NCBI RefSeq assembly: GCF_009755665.1
Contig: NZ_CP046622.1
Span: 124,001-188,000 of the forward strand
From: Variovorax paradoxus
Lineage (GTDB): Bacteria; Pseudomonadota; Gammaproteobacteria; Burkholderiales; Burkholderiaceae_C
Direction: 5' to 3'
DNA length: 64,000 bases
Shown here: positions 38,056 through 48,603 of the stretch, in pieces
Numbering within the stretch: position 1 is the first letter of the stretch
How the letters are laid out: every line of letters starts with the position of its first letter
Translations under genes and position numbers: made by a program
Notes under the pieces: model-generated
Told to the model about the DNA's origin: nothing
What the model saw: only the letters and a program-made list of their open reading frames with translations
The model's database searches: none

Positions 38056-38793
38056 ATGAAGCGCGACCTCCCCTCCCTCGCGCTCTATGCGCAAGTCAAG
38101 GATCACATCTCCCGCAAGATCCAGGACGGCACCTGGCCCGCCGGCCACCGCCTGCCATCCGAAAGCGAATTGGTCGCGCAGTTCGGCATTTCTCGCATGA
38201 CCGTGAACCGCGCACTGCGCGAGTTGATGGAACAGGGCCGCATCGTGCGCATGGCCGGCGTTGGCAGCTTCGTGGCCGAGAACAAGCCCCAGTCCACGTT
38301 GCTGCAGATTGCCAACATCGCAAGCGAAATCCGCCAGCGCGGCCATGACTACCGCTGCGAAATGCTTGCGGTAGAACGCATTGCCGCATCGCCCGACGTG
38401 GCGGCCTGGCTCGACATGCGCGCAGGCACCTCGGTGTTCCACAGCGTTTGCCTGCACCTGGAGAACGACACCCCGGTGCAGCTCGAAGAACGGTACGTCA
38501 ATCCGCAGGTCGTGCCCGATTTTCTCGAGCAGGACTTTGTCGCCGTGGCCCCCAGCGAGTACCTGGTCCGCAACGTGCCTTTCGACCAGATCGAACACGT
38601 CGTCGATGCCGTGCTGCCCACCGCCGAGCAGGCGAGCCGGCTCGCGATGGAACCCACCGACCCCTGCCTGCTGCTCACGCGCCGCACATGGACGCGCAAC
38701 ACGCCCGTCACCTGGGTGCGGTGCCTCCATCCTGCCTCGCGCTACAGCCTCGGCAGCCGTTTCAAAGCCGACGGCAACCCTTCCTTCGGCTGA
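38056..38793 (+). CDS. hutC: Histidine utilisation repressor HutC (GntR family)
   Basis: 245 residues. The GntR winged helix is clear (LYAQVKDHISRKIQDGTWPAGHRLPSESELVAQFGISRMTVNRALRELMEQGRIVRMAGVGSFVAE). It is followed by a UTRA effector domain (from about residue 95, LEERYVNPQVVPDFLEQDF). HutC represses hut genes and is released by urocanate. Matching TGTATA-ACA operators lie before the ABC transporter and before hutH. It is the first gene of hutC-hutH-hutU; the gap to hutH is 59 bp and holds an operator. Confidence 0.95.
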   Translation: MKRDLPSLALYAQVKDHISRKIQDGTWPAGHRLPSESELVAQFGISRMTVNRALRELMEQGRIVRMAGVGSFVAENKPQSTLLQIANIASEIRQRGHDYRCEMLAVERIAASPDVAAWLDMRAGTSVFHSVCLHLENDTPVQLEERYVNPQVVPDFLEQDFVAVAPSEYLVRNVPFDQIEHVVDAVLPTAEQASRLAMEPTDPCLLLTRRTWTRNTPVTWVRCLHPASRYSLGSRFKADGNPSFG

Positions 38794-38835
38794 ATTTCTT
38801 GTCGCGGAAACCGCAGGTCTTCTCTCGCAACCACT

Positions 38836-38845
38836 TGTATAGACA
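38836..38845. promoter_or_regulatory. HutC-type operator 3, directly before hutH
   Basis: TGTATAGACA, preceded by CT and followed by GGTTT, identical in core to operator 1. It ends 7 bp before the hutH ATG and overlaps the only possible ribosome-binding bases (AGG), so HutC bound here would block a promoter or a transcribing polymerase at the gene's edge. Confidence 0.65.
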
Positions 38846-38852
38846 GGTTTAT

Positions 38853-40406
38853 ATGCCAACAAACAATCACACCCCCGCCATCCTGACCCTCACGCCCGGC
38901 AAGGTGGACCTCGCCATGCTGCGCCGCATCCAGGCCGGCGGCGTGCGGCTGGCGCTCGACCCGTCGGTGCAGGACGGCATGGCGCGCGCCGAAGCGGCGG
39001 TGCGCCACATCGTCGACAACGACCAGGTGGTCTACGGCATCAACACCGGCTTCGGCAAGCTCGCGAGCACGCGCATCGGCAATGACCACCTGGCCGACCT
39101 GCAGCGCAACCTCGTGCTCTCGCACAGCGTGGGTACGGGCGAGCCGCTGGCTGCGCCGGTGGTGCGCATGGTGCTGGCCACCAAGGCGGTGAGCCTGGCG
39201 CGCGGCCACTCGGGCGTGCGGCCCGCGCTGGTCGATGCCTTGCTGGCGCTGTTCAATGCGGGTGTGATGCCGCGCATTCCTTGCAAGGGTTCGGTCGGCG
39301 CATCGGGCGACCTCGCGCCGCTCGCGCACATGGCTTGCGTGCTGATCGGCGAGGGCGAGGCGACCACTGCCGACGGCACCGTGGTCAGCGGTGCCGAGGC
39401 CATGCGCCTCGTCGGCCTCGAGCCCTTCGTGCTCGGCCCCAAGGAAGGCCTGGCGCTGCTCAACGGCACGCAGGTGTCGACCGCGCTCGCGCTGGCCGGG
39501 CTGTTCGGTGCCGAAGACGTGTTCGCTTCGGCGCTAATGTCGGGTGCGCTCTCGCTCGAGGCTATCCAGGGTTCGATCAAGCCCTTCGATGCGCGCATTC
39601 ACGCAGCACGCGGCCAGCCGGGGCAAATTGCCGTGGCCGGCGCGGTGCGCACGTTGCTCGAAGGCAGCGAGATCGTGCCGTCTCACGCAGCGTGCGGCCG
39701 CGTGCAAGATCCGTATTCGGTGCGCTGCATTCCGCAGGTCATGGGCGCCTGCCTCGACAACCTCGCGCATGCCGCGCGCGTACTGGTCATCGAGGCCAAT
39801 GCCGCTTCGGACAACCCACTGGTCTTTACCGACACCGGCGAAGTGATCTCCGGCGGCAACTTCCACGCCGAGCCGGTCGCCTTTGCGGCCGACATCATCG
39901 CGCTGGCCATCAGCGAGGTTGGCGCCATTGTCGAGCGCCGCATCGCTCTCTTGCTCGACACCGGCCTTTCGGGCCTGCCGCCGTTCCTGGTGCGCGATGG
40001 CGGCCTGAACTCGGGCTTCATGATTGCGCAGGTCACGGCGGCCGCGTTGGCTTCCGAGAACAAGTCGCTTGCGCATCCCGCCAGCGTCGACAGCCTGCCC
40101 ACTTCGGCCAACCAGGAAGACCATGTGTCGATGGCCACCTTCGCGGCGCGGCGCCTCGGCGACATGGTCAACAACACTGCAGTCGTGGTCGGCATCGAAG
40201 CCATGGCCGCAGCGCAAGGCATCGAACTGAACCGAAACCTCAAGAGCTCCCCGCTGGTCGAAGCCGAATTCGCCGCCATCCGCCAGAAGGTCGCGTTTCT
40301 TGAAACCGACCGCTACCTCGCACCCGACATCGAAGCCATGCGCCAGTGGGCGCTGAAGGCCGAGCTGCCCGCCGCGCTTTTGAACATCCTGCCCAGCCAC
40401 GCCTGA
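38853..40406 (+). CDS. hutH: Histidine ammonia-lyase
   Basis: 517 residues, standard length. The Ala150-Ser151-Gly152 triad (KGSVGASGDLAPLAHMA) makes the MIO cofactor. NTGFGKLAS, the ALNGTQ-type loop (LALLNGTQVSTALAL) and QDPYSVRC-like GRVQDPYSVRCIPQVMG are also present. It deaminates histidine to urocanate, the first step of the pathway. The ATG at 38853 has only a weak AGG upstream and sits just after a HutC operator. It is followed by hutU after 24 bp. Confidence 0.97.
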   Translation: MPTNNHTPAILTLTPGKVDLAMLRRIQAGGVRLALDPSVQDGMARAEAAVRHIVDNDQVVYGINTGFGKLASTRIGNDHLADLQRNLVLSHSVGTGEPLAAPVVRMVLATKAVSLARGHSGVRPALVDALLALFNAGVMPRIPCKGSVGASGDLAPLAHMACVLIGEGEATTADGTVVSGAEAMRLVGLEPFVLGPKEGLALLNGTQVSTALALAGLFGAEDVFASALMSGALSLEAIQGSIKPFDARIHAARGQPGQIAVAGAVRTLLEGSEIVPSHAACGRVQDPYSVRCIPQVMGACLDNLAHAARVLVIEANAASDNPLVFTDTGEVISGGNFHAEPVAFAADIIALAISEVGAIVERRIALLLDTGLSGLPPFLVRDGGLNSGFMIAQVTAAALASENKSLAHPASVDSLPTSANQEDHVSMATFAARRLGDMVNNTAVVVGIEAMAAAQGIELNRNLKSSPLVEAEFAAIRQKVAFLETDRYLAPDIEAMRQWALKAELPAALLNILPSHA

Positions 40407-40430
40407 ACACCGATCAAGGAGAACCTCGCC

Positions 40431-42149
<1,719 letters not shown>

Positions 42150-42194
42150 CCCGGAGTGAAGCAGTAAGACGAAGGTAGAAAGAAAAAACGCACC

Positions 42195-42215
42195 GATTCC
42201 CACTCAGTGGGAATC
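42195..42215. promoter_or_regulatory. 21 bp palindromic operator before the IclR gene
   Basis: GATTCCCACT and AGTGGGAATC are perfect 10 bp arms around a single central base (C). It lies between hutU and the IclR-family gene, 77 bp before its ATG. Its form fits an IclR-family autoregulatory site, which often resembles TGGAA-TTCCA palindromes. Confidence 0.6.
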
Positions 42216-42291
42216 AAGGCTTGGACGTGGGAACGGCGGAAAAGATACTGACGCCGCACCCACTTCTCGATACCTCTCGCGACCGCTCCCG

Positions 42292-43020
42292 ATGACGCCC
42301 GAAGCCTCCGCCCACAACGACCGAGCCCTGCTGGTGCTGTCGGTGCTGGCGCAGAGCAAGGCGGCCATGTCGGCCGCGGAGCTGATGCAGGCCACCGGCC
42401 TTTCGCAGAGCACGCTGTACCGGCAGATCGCCACGCTGCGGCGCTGGGGCTTCGTCATGGAGGCCGAAGGTCGCTACTCGCCCGGCCCCGTGAGCGTGCA
42501 GCTTGCAACCGGCTTCGACGGCAACTCCGACCTCGTGATGGCGGCGCGCGCCGACATGCGGGCGCTCGCGCAGCAGAGCCGCGAAAGCGTGGCGCTGATC
42601 ACGGCGGTGAACGACCGCGTGGTGTGCCTCGAGATGATCGACAGCGAACAGTCGCTGCGCTGTTCGTTCGACCGCGGCCGCAGCGTGCCGGCGCGCGACG
42701 GCGCCAGCGCCAAGTGCCTGCTGGCCCACATGCCGACCGACCAGCGCGATGCATTGCTCGACGCATTCGGCGAAAGCCCCGAGCGCCGCGCACAGCGCGC
42801 CGCAGAGCTCGACGCCATTCGCGAAGCCGGCCATGCCGTGACGCATGGCGAGGTCGACGCAGGCGTGTGGGGCGCGAGCGCACCGGTGCTTGCATCGGGC
42901 CGGCGCCTGCGCGGCGCGATCACGCTCATGGCCCCACTCACGCGTGTCGAGGGCATGGAAGCTGCGTTGCTCCACATGACCGTTGTCACGGCGGCGCGCA
43001 TTTCTCGCGCGCTGCAGTAG
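42292..43020 (+). CDS. IclR-family transcriptional regulator
   Basis: 242 residues. The N-terminal winged helix reads NDRALLVLSVLAQSKAAMSAAELMQATGLSQSTLYRQIATLRRWGFV. The C-terminal IclR effector domain includes SVALITAVNDRVVCLEMID, SFDRGRSVPARDGASAKCLLA and the terminal AALLHMTVVTAARISRAL. It is placed inside the hut region before the amino acid uptake genes, so it may control them or add a second input to histidine use. A 21 bp palindrome lies upstream. The effector is unknown. Confidence 0.9.
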   Translation: MTPEASAHNDRALLVLSVLAQSKAAMSAAELMQATGLSQSTLYRQIATLRRWGFVMEAEGRYSPGPVSVQLATGFDGNSDLVMAARADMRALAQQSRESVALITAVNDRVVCLEMIDSEQSLRCSFDRGRSVPARDGASAKCLLAHMPTDQRDALLDAFGESPERRAQRAAELDAIREAGHAVTHGEVDAGVWGASAPVLASGRRLRGAITLMAPLTRVEGMEAALLHMTVVTAARISRALQ

Positions 43021-43077
43021 CCGGTCACGCTGCACGAATTTTTTTCTTTCTTTCTTTCAACTCACGGAAGCCTTCAC

Positions 43078-43830
43078 ATGAACACCCGCCGCACCCTCAT
43101 TGCCGCCGCACTCTCCAGCCTTGCCTTCTTCGGCTTTGCCGCCACCGCGCAAGCCCAGGGCGAGCCGCTGCGCGTGGCCACCGATGCCACCTTTCCGCCG
43201 ATGGAGTTCGTCGAGAACGGCAAGCGAACGGGCTTCGACGTGGAACTGGTCGAGGCCATCGGCAAGACGCTGGGCCGCAAAATCGAATGGATCGACATCG
43301 ACTTCAAGGGCCTGGTGCCGGGCCTCATCTCCAAGCGCTTCGACATGGCCGTGTCGGCCATCTACATCACCGACGAGCGCAAGAAGGTCGTCGATTTCAC
43401 GGTGCCCTACTACGCGGGCGGCCTGGTGGTGATGGTGAAGGACGGCAACACCGCCATCAAGACGCCGGCCGACATCAACGGCAAGAAGGTCAGCGTGCAG
43501 GTGGGCACCAAGTCGGTCTCCTACACCAAGGAAAAGTATCCGCAGGTGCAGCTGATGGAAGTCGAGAAGAACCAGGAAATGTTCAACCTGGTGGACATCG
43601 GCCGCGCCGACGCAGCCGTGACCGGCAAGCCTGCCGCCTACCAGTATGTGCGCACGCGCGGCGGCCTGAAGGTGCTGCCCGAGCAGATCACCACCGAGGA
43701 ATACGGCATGGCCATCCGCAAGGACACGCCCGAGCTCACCAAGGCCGTGAACGGCGCCATCGAGAAGCTCAAGGCCGATGGCACCTATGCGCAAATCGTC
43801 GCGAAGTGGTTCAACGCCAGCGCCAAGTAA
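43078..43830 (+). CDS. Polar amino acid ABC transporter substrate-binding protein
   Basis: 250 residues with a Sec signal peptide (ALSSLAFFGFAATAQAQG). The mature part has the family-3 solute-binding signature: LRVATDATFPPMEFVENGKRTGFDVELVEAIGKTLG, DLVDIGRADAAVTGKPAAYQ-like segments and IEKLKADGTYAQIVAKWF at the end. It should bind an amino acid in the periplasm, probably histidine or a related compound given the hut genes on both sides (inference). The permease gene follows after 12 bp. Confidence 0.92.
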   Translation: MNTRRTLIAAALSSLAFFGFAATAQAQGEPLRVATDATFPPMEFVENGKRTGFDVELVEAIGKTLGRKIEWIDIDFKGLVPGLISKRFDMAVSAIYITDERKKVVDFTVPYYAGGLVVMVKDGNTAIKTPADINGKKVSVQVGTKSVSYTKEKYPQVQLMEVEKNQEMFNLVDIGRADAAVTGKPAAYQYVRTRGGLKVLPEQITTEEYGMAIRKDTPELTKAVNGAIEKLKADGTYAQIVAKWFNASAK

Positions 43831-43842
43831 TCCGGTCGGCTC

Positions 43843-44511
43843 ATGGATTTCGATTTCTCGCCGGTCTGGCAAGGCTGGCCCGACCTGCTGCGCGGCGCCC
43901 TCGTCACGGTGGAAATCACCGCCTGCGCGCTCGCCCTCGGCTGCGTGCTGGGGCTCGTGGTCGGCATCGGGCGGCTCAACCCGAAGCGGCGCTGGCTCTA
44001 CGGCATTTGCACGGCCTATGTGGCGGCGATTCGCGGCACGCCGCTGCTGGTGCAGCTGTTCATTTTGTTCTTCGGCCTGCCGCACTTCGGCATCCTGCTG
44101 CCGGCCTTCCTGTGCGGCGTGCTGGGGCTGGGCGTGTATTCGGGCGCGTATGTGTCGGAGATCGTGCGCGGCGCCATCCAGTCGATCGACAAGGGCCAGA
44201 CCCTGGCGGCCCAGTCGCTGGGCATGACACCCGCCACGGCGATGCGCGAGATCGTGCTGCCGCAAGCGGTGGTGCGCATGATCCCGCCGCTGGGCAACGA
44301 GTTCATCGCGCTCATCAAGAACTCGGCGCTGGTGTCGCTGCTCACCATCCACGACGTGATGCATGAAGGGCAGAAGATCATCAGCGTGTCTTACCGCTCG
44401 CTGGAGGTGTACCTTGCCATCGCGCTCGTGTATTTCGTGCTCACGGGCACGATGACGCTGGTTCTCAGGCACTTCGAGCAGAAGCTTCGGCAAGGCGGGC
44501 TGATGCGATGA
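43843..44511 (+). CDS. Polar amino acid ABC transporter permease (HisM/HisQ-type)
   Basis: 222 residues with five or so membrane helices. The coupling loop EIVRGAIQSIDKGQTLAAQSLGMTPATAMREIVLPQAVVRMIPPLGNEFIALIKNSALVSLL is the classic His/Glu/Gln-type sequence. It forms the membrane channel with the preceding binding protein. No matching ATP-binding gene is adjacent, so it must borrow an ATPase from elsewhere. Its stop overlaps the hutD start by 4 bp, tying uptake to the hut operon. Confidence 0.92.
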   Translation: MDFDFSPVWQGWPDLLRGALVTVEITACALALGCVLGLVVGIGRLNPKRRWLYGICTAYVAAIRGTPLLVQLFILFFGLPHFGILLPAFLCGVLGLGVYSGAYVSEIVRGAIQSIDKGQTLAAQSLGMTPATAMREIVLPQAVVRMIPPLGNEFIALIKNSALVSLLTIHDVMHEGQKIISVSYRSLEVYLAIALVYFVLTGTMTLVLRHFEQKLRQGGLMR

Positions 44512-45077
44512 ACGTGGTTCGCTTTTCCCGCACCGAGCTGCCGGCCAGGCGATGGAAGAACGGCGGCGGCACCACGCAGGAAATCGTGAGCTGGCCCGAG
44601 GGCGCGGGGCTCGACGACTTCAGCTGGCGCGCGAGCATTGCCACCATCGCGGCGCCGGGACCGTTCTCGGTGTTCGAAGGCGTCGACCGCAGCATCATGC
44701 TGCTCGAAGGCGACGGCGTGCGGCTGTTCACGCCAGACGGGCGAACGGACCACCGGCTCGACGCACCGCACCGGCCATTCACTTTCAGCGGCGACGAGCC
44801 GATCGATTGCGCGCTGCTCGGCGGCGCATCGAACGACTTCAACATCATGGCCCGGCGGGGCCGGTGGCGCGCCGAAGTGCAGGTGCTCGCGGAGCCCTCG
44901 GTGGTGGAGCCGGCGCCGCACGGCGTGCTGCTTGCGCTGCGCGGCACGTGGCGCCTGAACGGCGAGGCCCGGGCCGAGGGAGAGGGCGTGTACTGGGCCG
45001 AAGACGCGCAGGCGTGGCAAGCCGTGCCGGAAGACGAAGGCGCGCGGCTGGCGGCGGTTCGCATCGTGCCGGCGTAA
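44508..45077 (+). CDS. hutD: HutD family protein
   Basis: 189 residues with the cupin-like HutD pattern: RWKNGGGTTQEIVSWPEGAGLDDFSWRASIATIAAPGPFS and GVDRSIMLLEGDGVRLF near the N-terminus, then a C-terminal strand set. HutD is a cytoplasmic accessory protein of histidine use; in Pseudomonas it is thought to act as a governor that limits hut expression, perhaps by binding formylglutamate. The start overlaps the permease stop. HutI follows after 24 bp. Confidence 0.92.
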   Translation: MNVVRFSRTELPARRWKNGGGTTQEIVSWPEGAGLDDFSWRASIATIAAPGPFSVFEGVDRSIMLLEGDGVRLFTPDGRTDHRLDAPHRPFTFSGDEPIDCALLGGASNDFNIMARRGRWRAEVQVLAEPSVVEPAPHGVLLALRGTWRLNGEARAEGEGVYWAEDAQAWQAVPEDEGARLAAVRIVPA

Positions 45078-45101
45078 GCTCTGGAATACCGAAAGAGACC
45101 C

Positions 45102-46352
45102 ATGACATCCGCAACTTCGTTCCCATCGGCCGATGGCCTCTGGACCGGCCTTCGCCTGGCGCCCGATGCTGCTCCGGGCACCGCACCTGAAGCCGCGGCC
45201 GATGCCGCCATCGCGGTGGCAGGGGGCATGGTCCGCTGGGTAGGCGCGCGCCGGGCGCTGCCCGCTGAATTTGCCGGCCTTGCGCCGCATGACGCCGGCG
45301 GCGCACTCGTCACGCCGGGCCTGGTCGATTGCCACACCCACCTGGTCTACGGCGGCCAGCGTGCCAACGAGTTCGCGATGCGGCTCGCCGGGGCCAGTTA
45401 CGAAGAAGTGGCCAAGGCGGGCGGCGGCATCGTTTCGTCGGTGCGGGCCACGCGCGAAGCCGATGAAGACACGCTGTTCGCGCAGGCCGGGCAACGGCTC
45501 GAGCAACTGCTGGCCGACGGCGTCTGCGCCATCGAAATCAAGTCGGGCTACGGCCTTTCGCTCGAGCATGAGCGCAAGCAGCTGCGCGTGGCGCGGCGCC
45601 TTGGCGAGGCCTACGGCGTGACCGTGCGCACCACCTTTCTCGGCGCGCATGCACTGCCGCCCGAATACGCGGACCGCAGCGGCGACTACATCGACCTCGT
45701 CTGCAGCCAGATGCTGCCCGCGCTTGCGGCCGAGGGGCTGGTCGATGCGGTGGACGTGTTCTGCGAACGCATCGCGTTTTCACTGGCCGAAACCGAGCAG
45801 GTCTTCAAGGCCGCGAAAGCGTCGGGCCTGCCGGTCAAGCTGCATGCCGAGCAGCTCTCGGACATGGGCGGGGCCGCGCTGGCCGCGCGCTACGGTGCGC
45901 TCTCGTGCGACCACATCGAGCATCTGTCGGCCGCGGGCATCGAGGCCATGCGCCGGTCGGGCACCGTGGCCGTGCTGTTGCCGGGCGCCTACTACACGCT
46001 GCGCGACACGCACCTGCCGCCCATCGAGGCGCTGCGCGCCGCCGGCGTGCCGATGGCCGTGTCGACCGACCACAACCCCGGCACCTCGCCCGCACTGAGC
46101 CTGCTGTTGATGATGAACATGGCGTGCACGCTGTTCCGCCTGACCGTGCCCGAGGCGCTGGCCGGCGTGACGGTGCACGCGGCGCGCGCGCTGGGCCTGC
46201 AAGACACGCACGGCGCCATCGCCGCAGGCATGCCCGCCAACTTCGTGCTGTGGAACGTGCGCGAGGCGGCCGAGCTTGCCTACTGGTTCGGCCAGCGCCC
46301 AGTGCGCACGGTCGTGCGGCAGGGCCGCATTGCCGTGGGAGCCGCCGCATGA
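45102..46352 (+). CDS. hutI: Imidazolonepropionase
   Basis: 416 residues, normal for HutI, an amidohydrolase that opens 4-imidazolone-5-propionate to N-formimidoylglutamate. The metal-binding [16 protein letters not shown] is near residue 77, [12 protein letters not shown] follows, and later [20 protein letters not shown] and [25 protein letters not shown] complete the active site. The ATG at 45102 follows a weak GAAAGAGA. Its stop overlaps the hutF start by 3 bp. Confidence 0.96.
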   Translation: MTSATSFPSADGLWTGLRLAPDAAPGTAPEAAADAAIAVAGGMVRWVGARRALPAEFAGLAPHDAGGALVTPGLVDCHTHLVYGGQRANEFAMRLAGASYEEVAKAGGGIVSSVRATREADEDTLFAQAGQRLEQLLADGVCAIEIKSGYGLSLEHERKQLRVARRLGEAYGVTVRTTFLGAHALPPEYADRSGDYIDLVCSQMLPALAAEGLVDAVDVFCERIAFSLAETEQVFKAAKASGLPVKLHAEQLSDMGGAALAARYGALSCDHIEHLSAAGIEAMRRSGTVAVLLPGAYYTLRDTHLPPIEALRAAGVPMAVSTDHNPGTSPALSLLLMMNMACTLFRLTVPEALAGVTVHAARALGLQDTHGAIAAGMPANFVLWNVREAAELAYWFGQRPVRTVVRQGRIAVGAAA

Positions 46353-47734
46353 CACGCACGCTTTTCGCGGCCGATGCATTGCTGCCTGCCGGATGGGCGA
46401 AGAACGTCCTGCTGTCGTGGAACGATGCCGGCCAGCTCACCCAGGTGCAGTCCGCGGCCCAGCCTGCCGCCGGTGCGCAGGTGGCAAACGGCCCCGTGAT
46501 CCCCGGCATGCCCAACCTGCATTCGCACGCCTTCCAGCGCGCCTTCGCAGGCCTCACCGAACACCGCGCCGAGCAGCACGACAGCTTCTGGAGCTGGCGC
46601 ACGCTGATGTACCGCTTTGCCGCGCGCCTCGGGCCGCAGCACATGGAAGCCATTGCCACCTGGCTCTATGCCGAAATGCTCGAAGCCGGCTACACCAGCG
46701 TGTGCGAATTTCAGTACGTGCATCACGACACCGACGGCCGCCCCTATGCGGACGACGCGACGCTCAGCCTCGCGCTGCTGCGCGCCGCGCAAAAAGTGGG
46801 CATCGGTTTTACGCTGCTGCCTGTGCTCTATCAGACCAGCGGCTTCGGCGGCCTGCCGCCCAACGACGGGCAGCGCCGCTTCATCCGATCGACCGGCTCG
46901 ATGCTGCGCCTGCTCGATGCGCTCAAGCCCGTGTGCGATGCACAGGGTGCGCGGCTGGGCCTTGCGCCGCACTCGCTGCGCGCCGTGCCGCCCGATGCAT
47001 TGCGCGAAGCGGTGGCCGGCCTCGAAGCCATCGATCCCGGCGCGCCGATTCACATCCACATTGCCGAGCAGACCAAGGAGGTCGACGATTGCGTGGCCTG
47101 GAGCGGCCAGCGCCCCGTGGCATGGCTGCTCGACCATGCGCCGGTCGATGCGCGTTGGTGCCTGGTGCATGCCACGCACATGGACATGGCCGAATACGAG
47201 CGCGGCGCAAAGAGCGGCGCGGTGGCGGGCTTGTGCCCGACCACCGAAGCCAACCTTGGCGACGGCATCTTCGACTTTTCGGCATGGCGCCACCACGGCG
47301 GCGCCTGGGGCGTGGGCTCCGACAGCCATGCCACCGTGAACGCGGCCGAAGAGCTGCTGATGCTCGAATACAGCCAGCGCCTCGGCAAGCGGCAGCGCAA
47401 CGTCGGTGCCACCGCGGCCCAGCCGCACGTGGCCACCGCGCTCACCCTCGAAGCGGTGCGCGGCGGCGCGCAGGCGGCGGGCCGGCCCGTCGGCGGGCTT
47501 GCGGTCGGGCAGCAAGCCGATTTCGTCGTGCTCGATGCCGCGCAACTCGCGCTGCAGGGCCTCGCCGCGCCCGACATGCTGTCGTCGCACGTCTTTGCCA
47601 GCCACCGCACGTCGGCCATCGATGCCGTGTGGGTGGCGGGCCGGCCGCGCGTGCAGGCGGGCCGCCATGCATTGCACAACGAGGCCGCCGCCGCGTTCGT
47701 CGCCGCGCGCGGCCAGCTTCTTCTGGAAAATTGA
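46349..47734 (+). CDS. hutF: Formimidoylglutamate deiminase
   Basis: 461 residues. It removes ammonia from N-formimidoylglutamate to give N-formylglutamate. The amidohydrolase metal site is seen in [14 protein letters not shown] near residue 55, [20 protein letters not shown] and [26 protein letters not shown]. The start overlaps the hutI stop (ATGA). Its presence with hutG marks the five-step route ending in glutamate plus formate, not the formiminoglutamase route. Confidence 0.95.
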   Translation: MTRTLFAADALLPAGWAKNVLLSWNDAGQLTQVQSAAQPAAGAQVANGPVIPGMPNLHSHAFQRAFAGLTEHRAEQHDSFWSWRTLMYRFAARLGPQHMEAIATWLYAEMLEAGYTSVCEFQYVHHDTDGRPYADDATLSLALLRAAQKVGIGFTLLPVLYQTSGFGGLPPNDGQRRFIRSTGSMLRLLDALKPVCDAQGARLGLAPHSLRAVPPDALREAVAGLEAIDPGAPIHIHIAEQTKEVDDCVAWSGQRPVAWLLDHAPVDARWCLVHATHMDMAEYERGAKSGAVAGLCPTTEANLGDGIFDFSAWRHHGGAWGVGSDSHATVNAAEELLMLEYSQRLGKRQRNVGATAAQPHVATALTLEAVRGGAQAAGRPVGGLAVGQQADFVVLDAAQLALQGLAAPDMLSSHVFASHRTSAIDAVWVAGRPRVQAGRHALHNEAAAAFVAARGQLLLEN

Positions 47735-47739
47735 GCCCC

Positions 47740-48555
47740 ATGAGTTTCACCACCACCGAACCCGCATTCCGCTTCCGCCAGGGCACGCGTCCCTTGCTCA
47801 TCTCCATGCCGCACGTCGGCACCCATGTGCCGCCCGCGCTGGCCGCCCGCTTTACCGAAGAGGCGCGCCACGTGCCAGACACCGACTGGCACCTCGAGCG
47901 GCTCTACGACTTTGCCGACGAGCTCGGCGCCTCGGTGCTCGTTGCCACGCACTCGCGCTACGTGATCGACCTGAACCGTCCGCCGGACGGCGCGAGCCTG
48001 TACCCAGGCCAGAGCGTCACCGGCCTGTGCCCGGTCGACACCTTCGACGACACGCCCGTCTACGCATCCAGCGACGATCTGCCGAACGACGAGGAAGTCG
48101 CCACGCGGCGCGAAGCGGTCTGGCGCCCGTACCACCAGCAGCTGCAAGCCGAACTCGACCGCCTGAAGGCCGCGCACGGCACCATCGCGCTGTGGGACGC
48201 GCACTCGATCCGCTCCATGCTGCCGCGCTTCTTCGAAGGCAAGCTGCCCGACCTGAATCTGGGCACCGGCAACGGCACCAGCTGCGACCCGGCGCTGGCA
48301 GCCACGCTGCTGGGCATTGCCGAATCGGCCACCGGCTACACCGGCGTGCTCAACGGCCGCTTCAAGGGCGGCCACATCACGCGCCAGTACGGCAACCCCG
48401 CCGGCGGTGTGCACGCGGTGCAGCTGGAAATGACGCAGTCGAGCTACATGCAGGAGCAGCTGCCCTTCGACTACCTGCCCGAGGTGGCGGCGGGCGTGCA
48501 GCCGCATGTGCGGCGGATGATCGAGGCGGTGCTGGCGTTCGTCGAAAGCCGCTAA
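47740..48555 (+). CDS. hutG: N-formylglutamate deformylase
   Basis: 271 residues from the ATG at 47740. The family pattern is PLLISMPHVGTHVPPAL, DTDWHLERLYDF, HSRYVIDLNRPPDGASLYPGQSVTGLCP and LWDAHSIRSMLPRFFEGKLPDLNLGT. It hydrolyses N-formylglutamate to glutamate and formate, the last step of the pathway. It starts 5 bp after hutF and is the last hut gene; the next gene belongs to methionine synthesis. Confidence 0.95.
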   Translation: MSFTTTEPAFRFRQGTRPLLISMPHVGTHVPPALAARFTEEARHVPDTDWHLERLYDFADELGASVLVATHSRYVIDLNRPPDGASLYPGQSVTGLCPVDTFDDTPVYASSDDLPNDEEVATRREAVWRPYHQQLQAELDRLKAAHGTIALWDAHSIRSMLPRFFEGKLPDLNLGTGNGTSCDPALAATLLGIAESATGYTGVLNGRFKGGHITRQYGNPAGGVHAVQLEMTQSSYMQEQLPFDYLPEVAAGVQPHVRRMIEAVLAFVESR

Positions 48556-48589
48556 AGCACCGACGGCCGCGAGGGGCGGCCCCGCTTCC

Positions 48590-48595
48590 TACAAT
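48590..48595 (+). promoter_or_regulatory. Likely -10 box of a leaderless metH-N transcript
   Basis: TACAAT ends 8 bp before the ATG at 48604, and no ribosome-binding site exists between them. If this is the -10 box, transcription would begin at or next to the A of the ATG. Confidence 0.4.
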
Positions 48596-48603
48596 CGGGG
48601 TCT

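Noticed and set aside
43040..43059. T-rich TTTC tandem run before the amino acid binding protein, considered as a terminator or contingency repeat
   Set aside because: No GC-rich hairpin precedes it and it lies outside any reading frame; too short to call a functional repeat.
48562..48582. GGCCGC-GCGGCC hairpin after hutG considered as a terminator
   Set aside because: No T-run follows and the stem is only 6 bp. It may end transcription weakly, but the sequence does not support a call.
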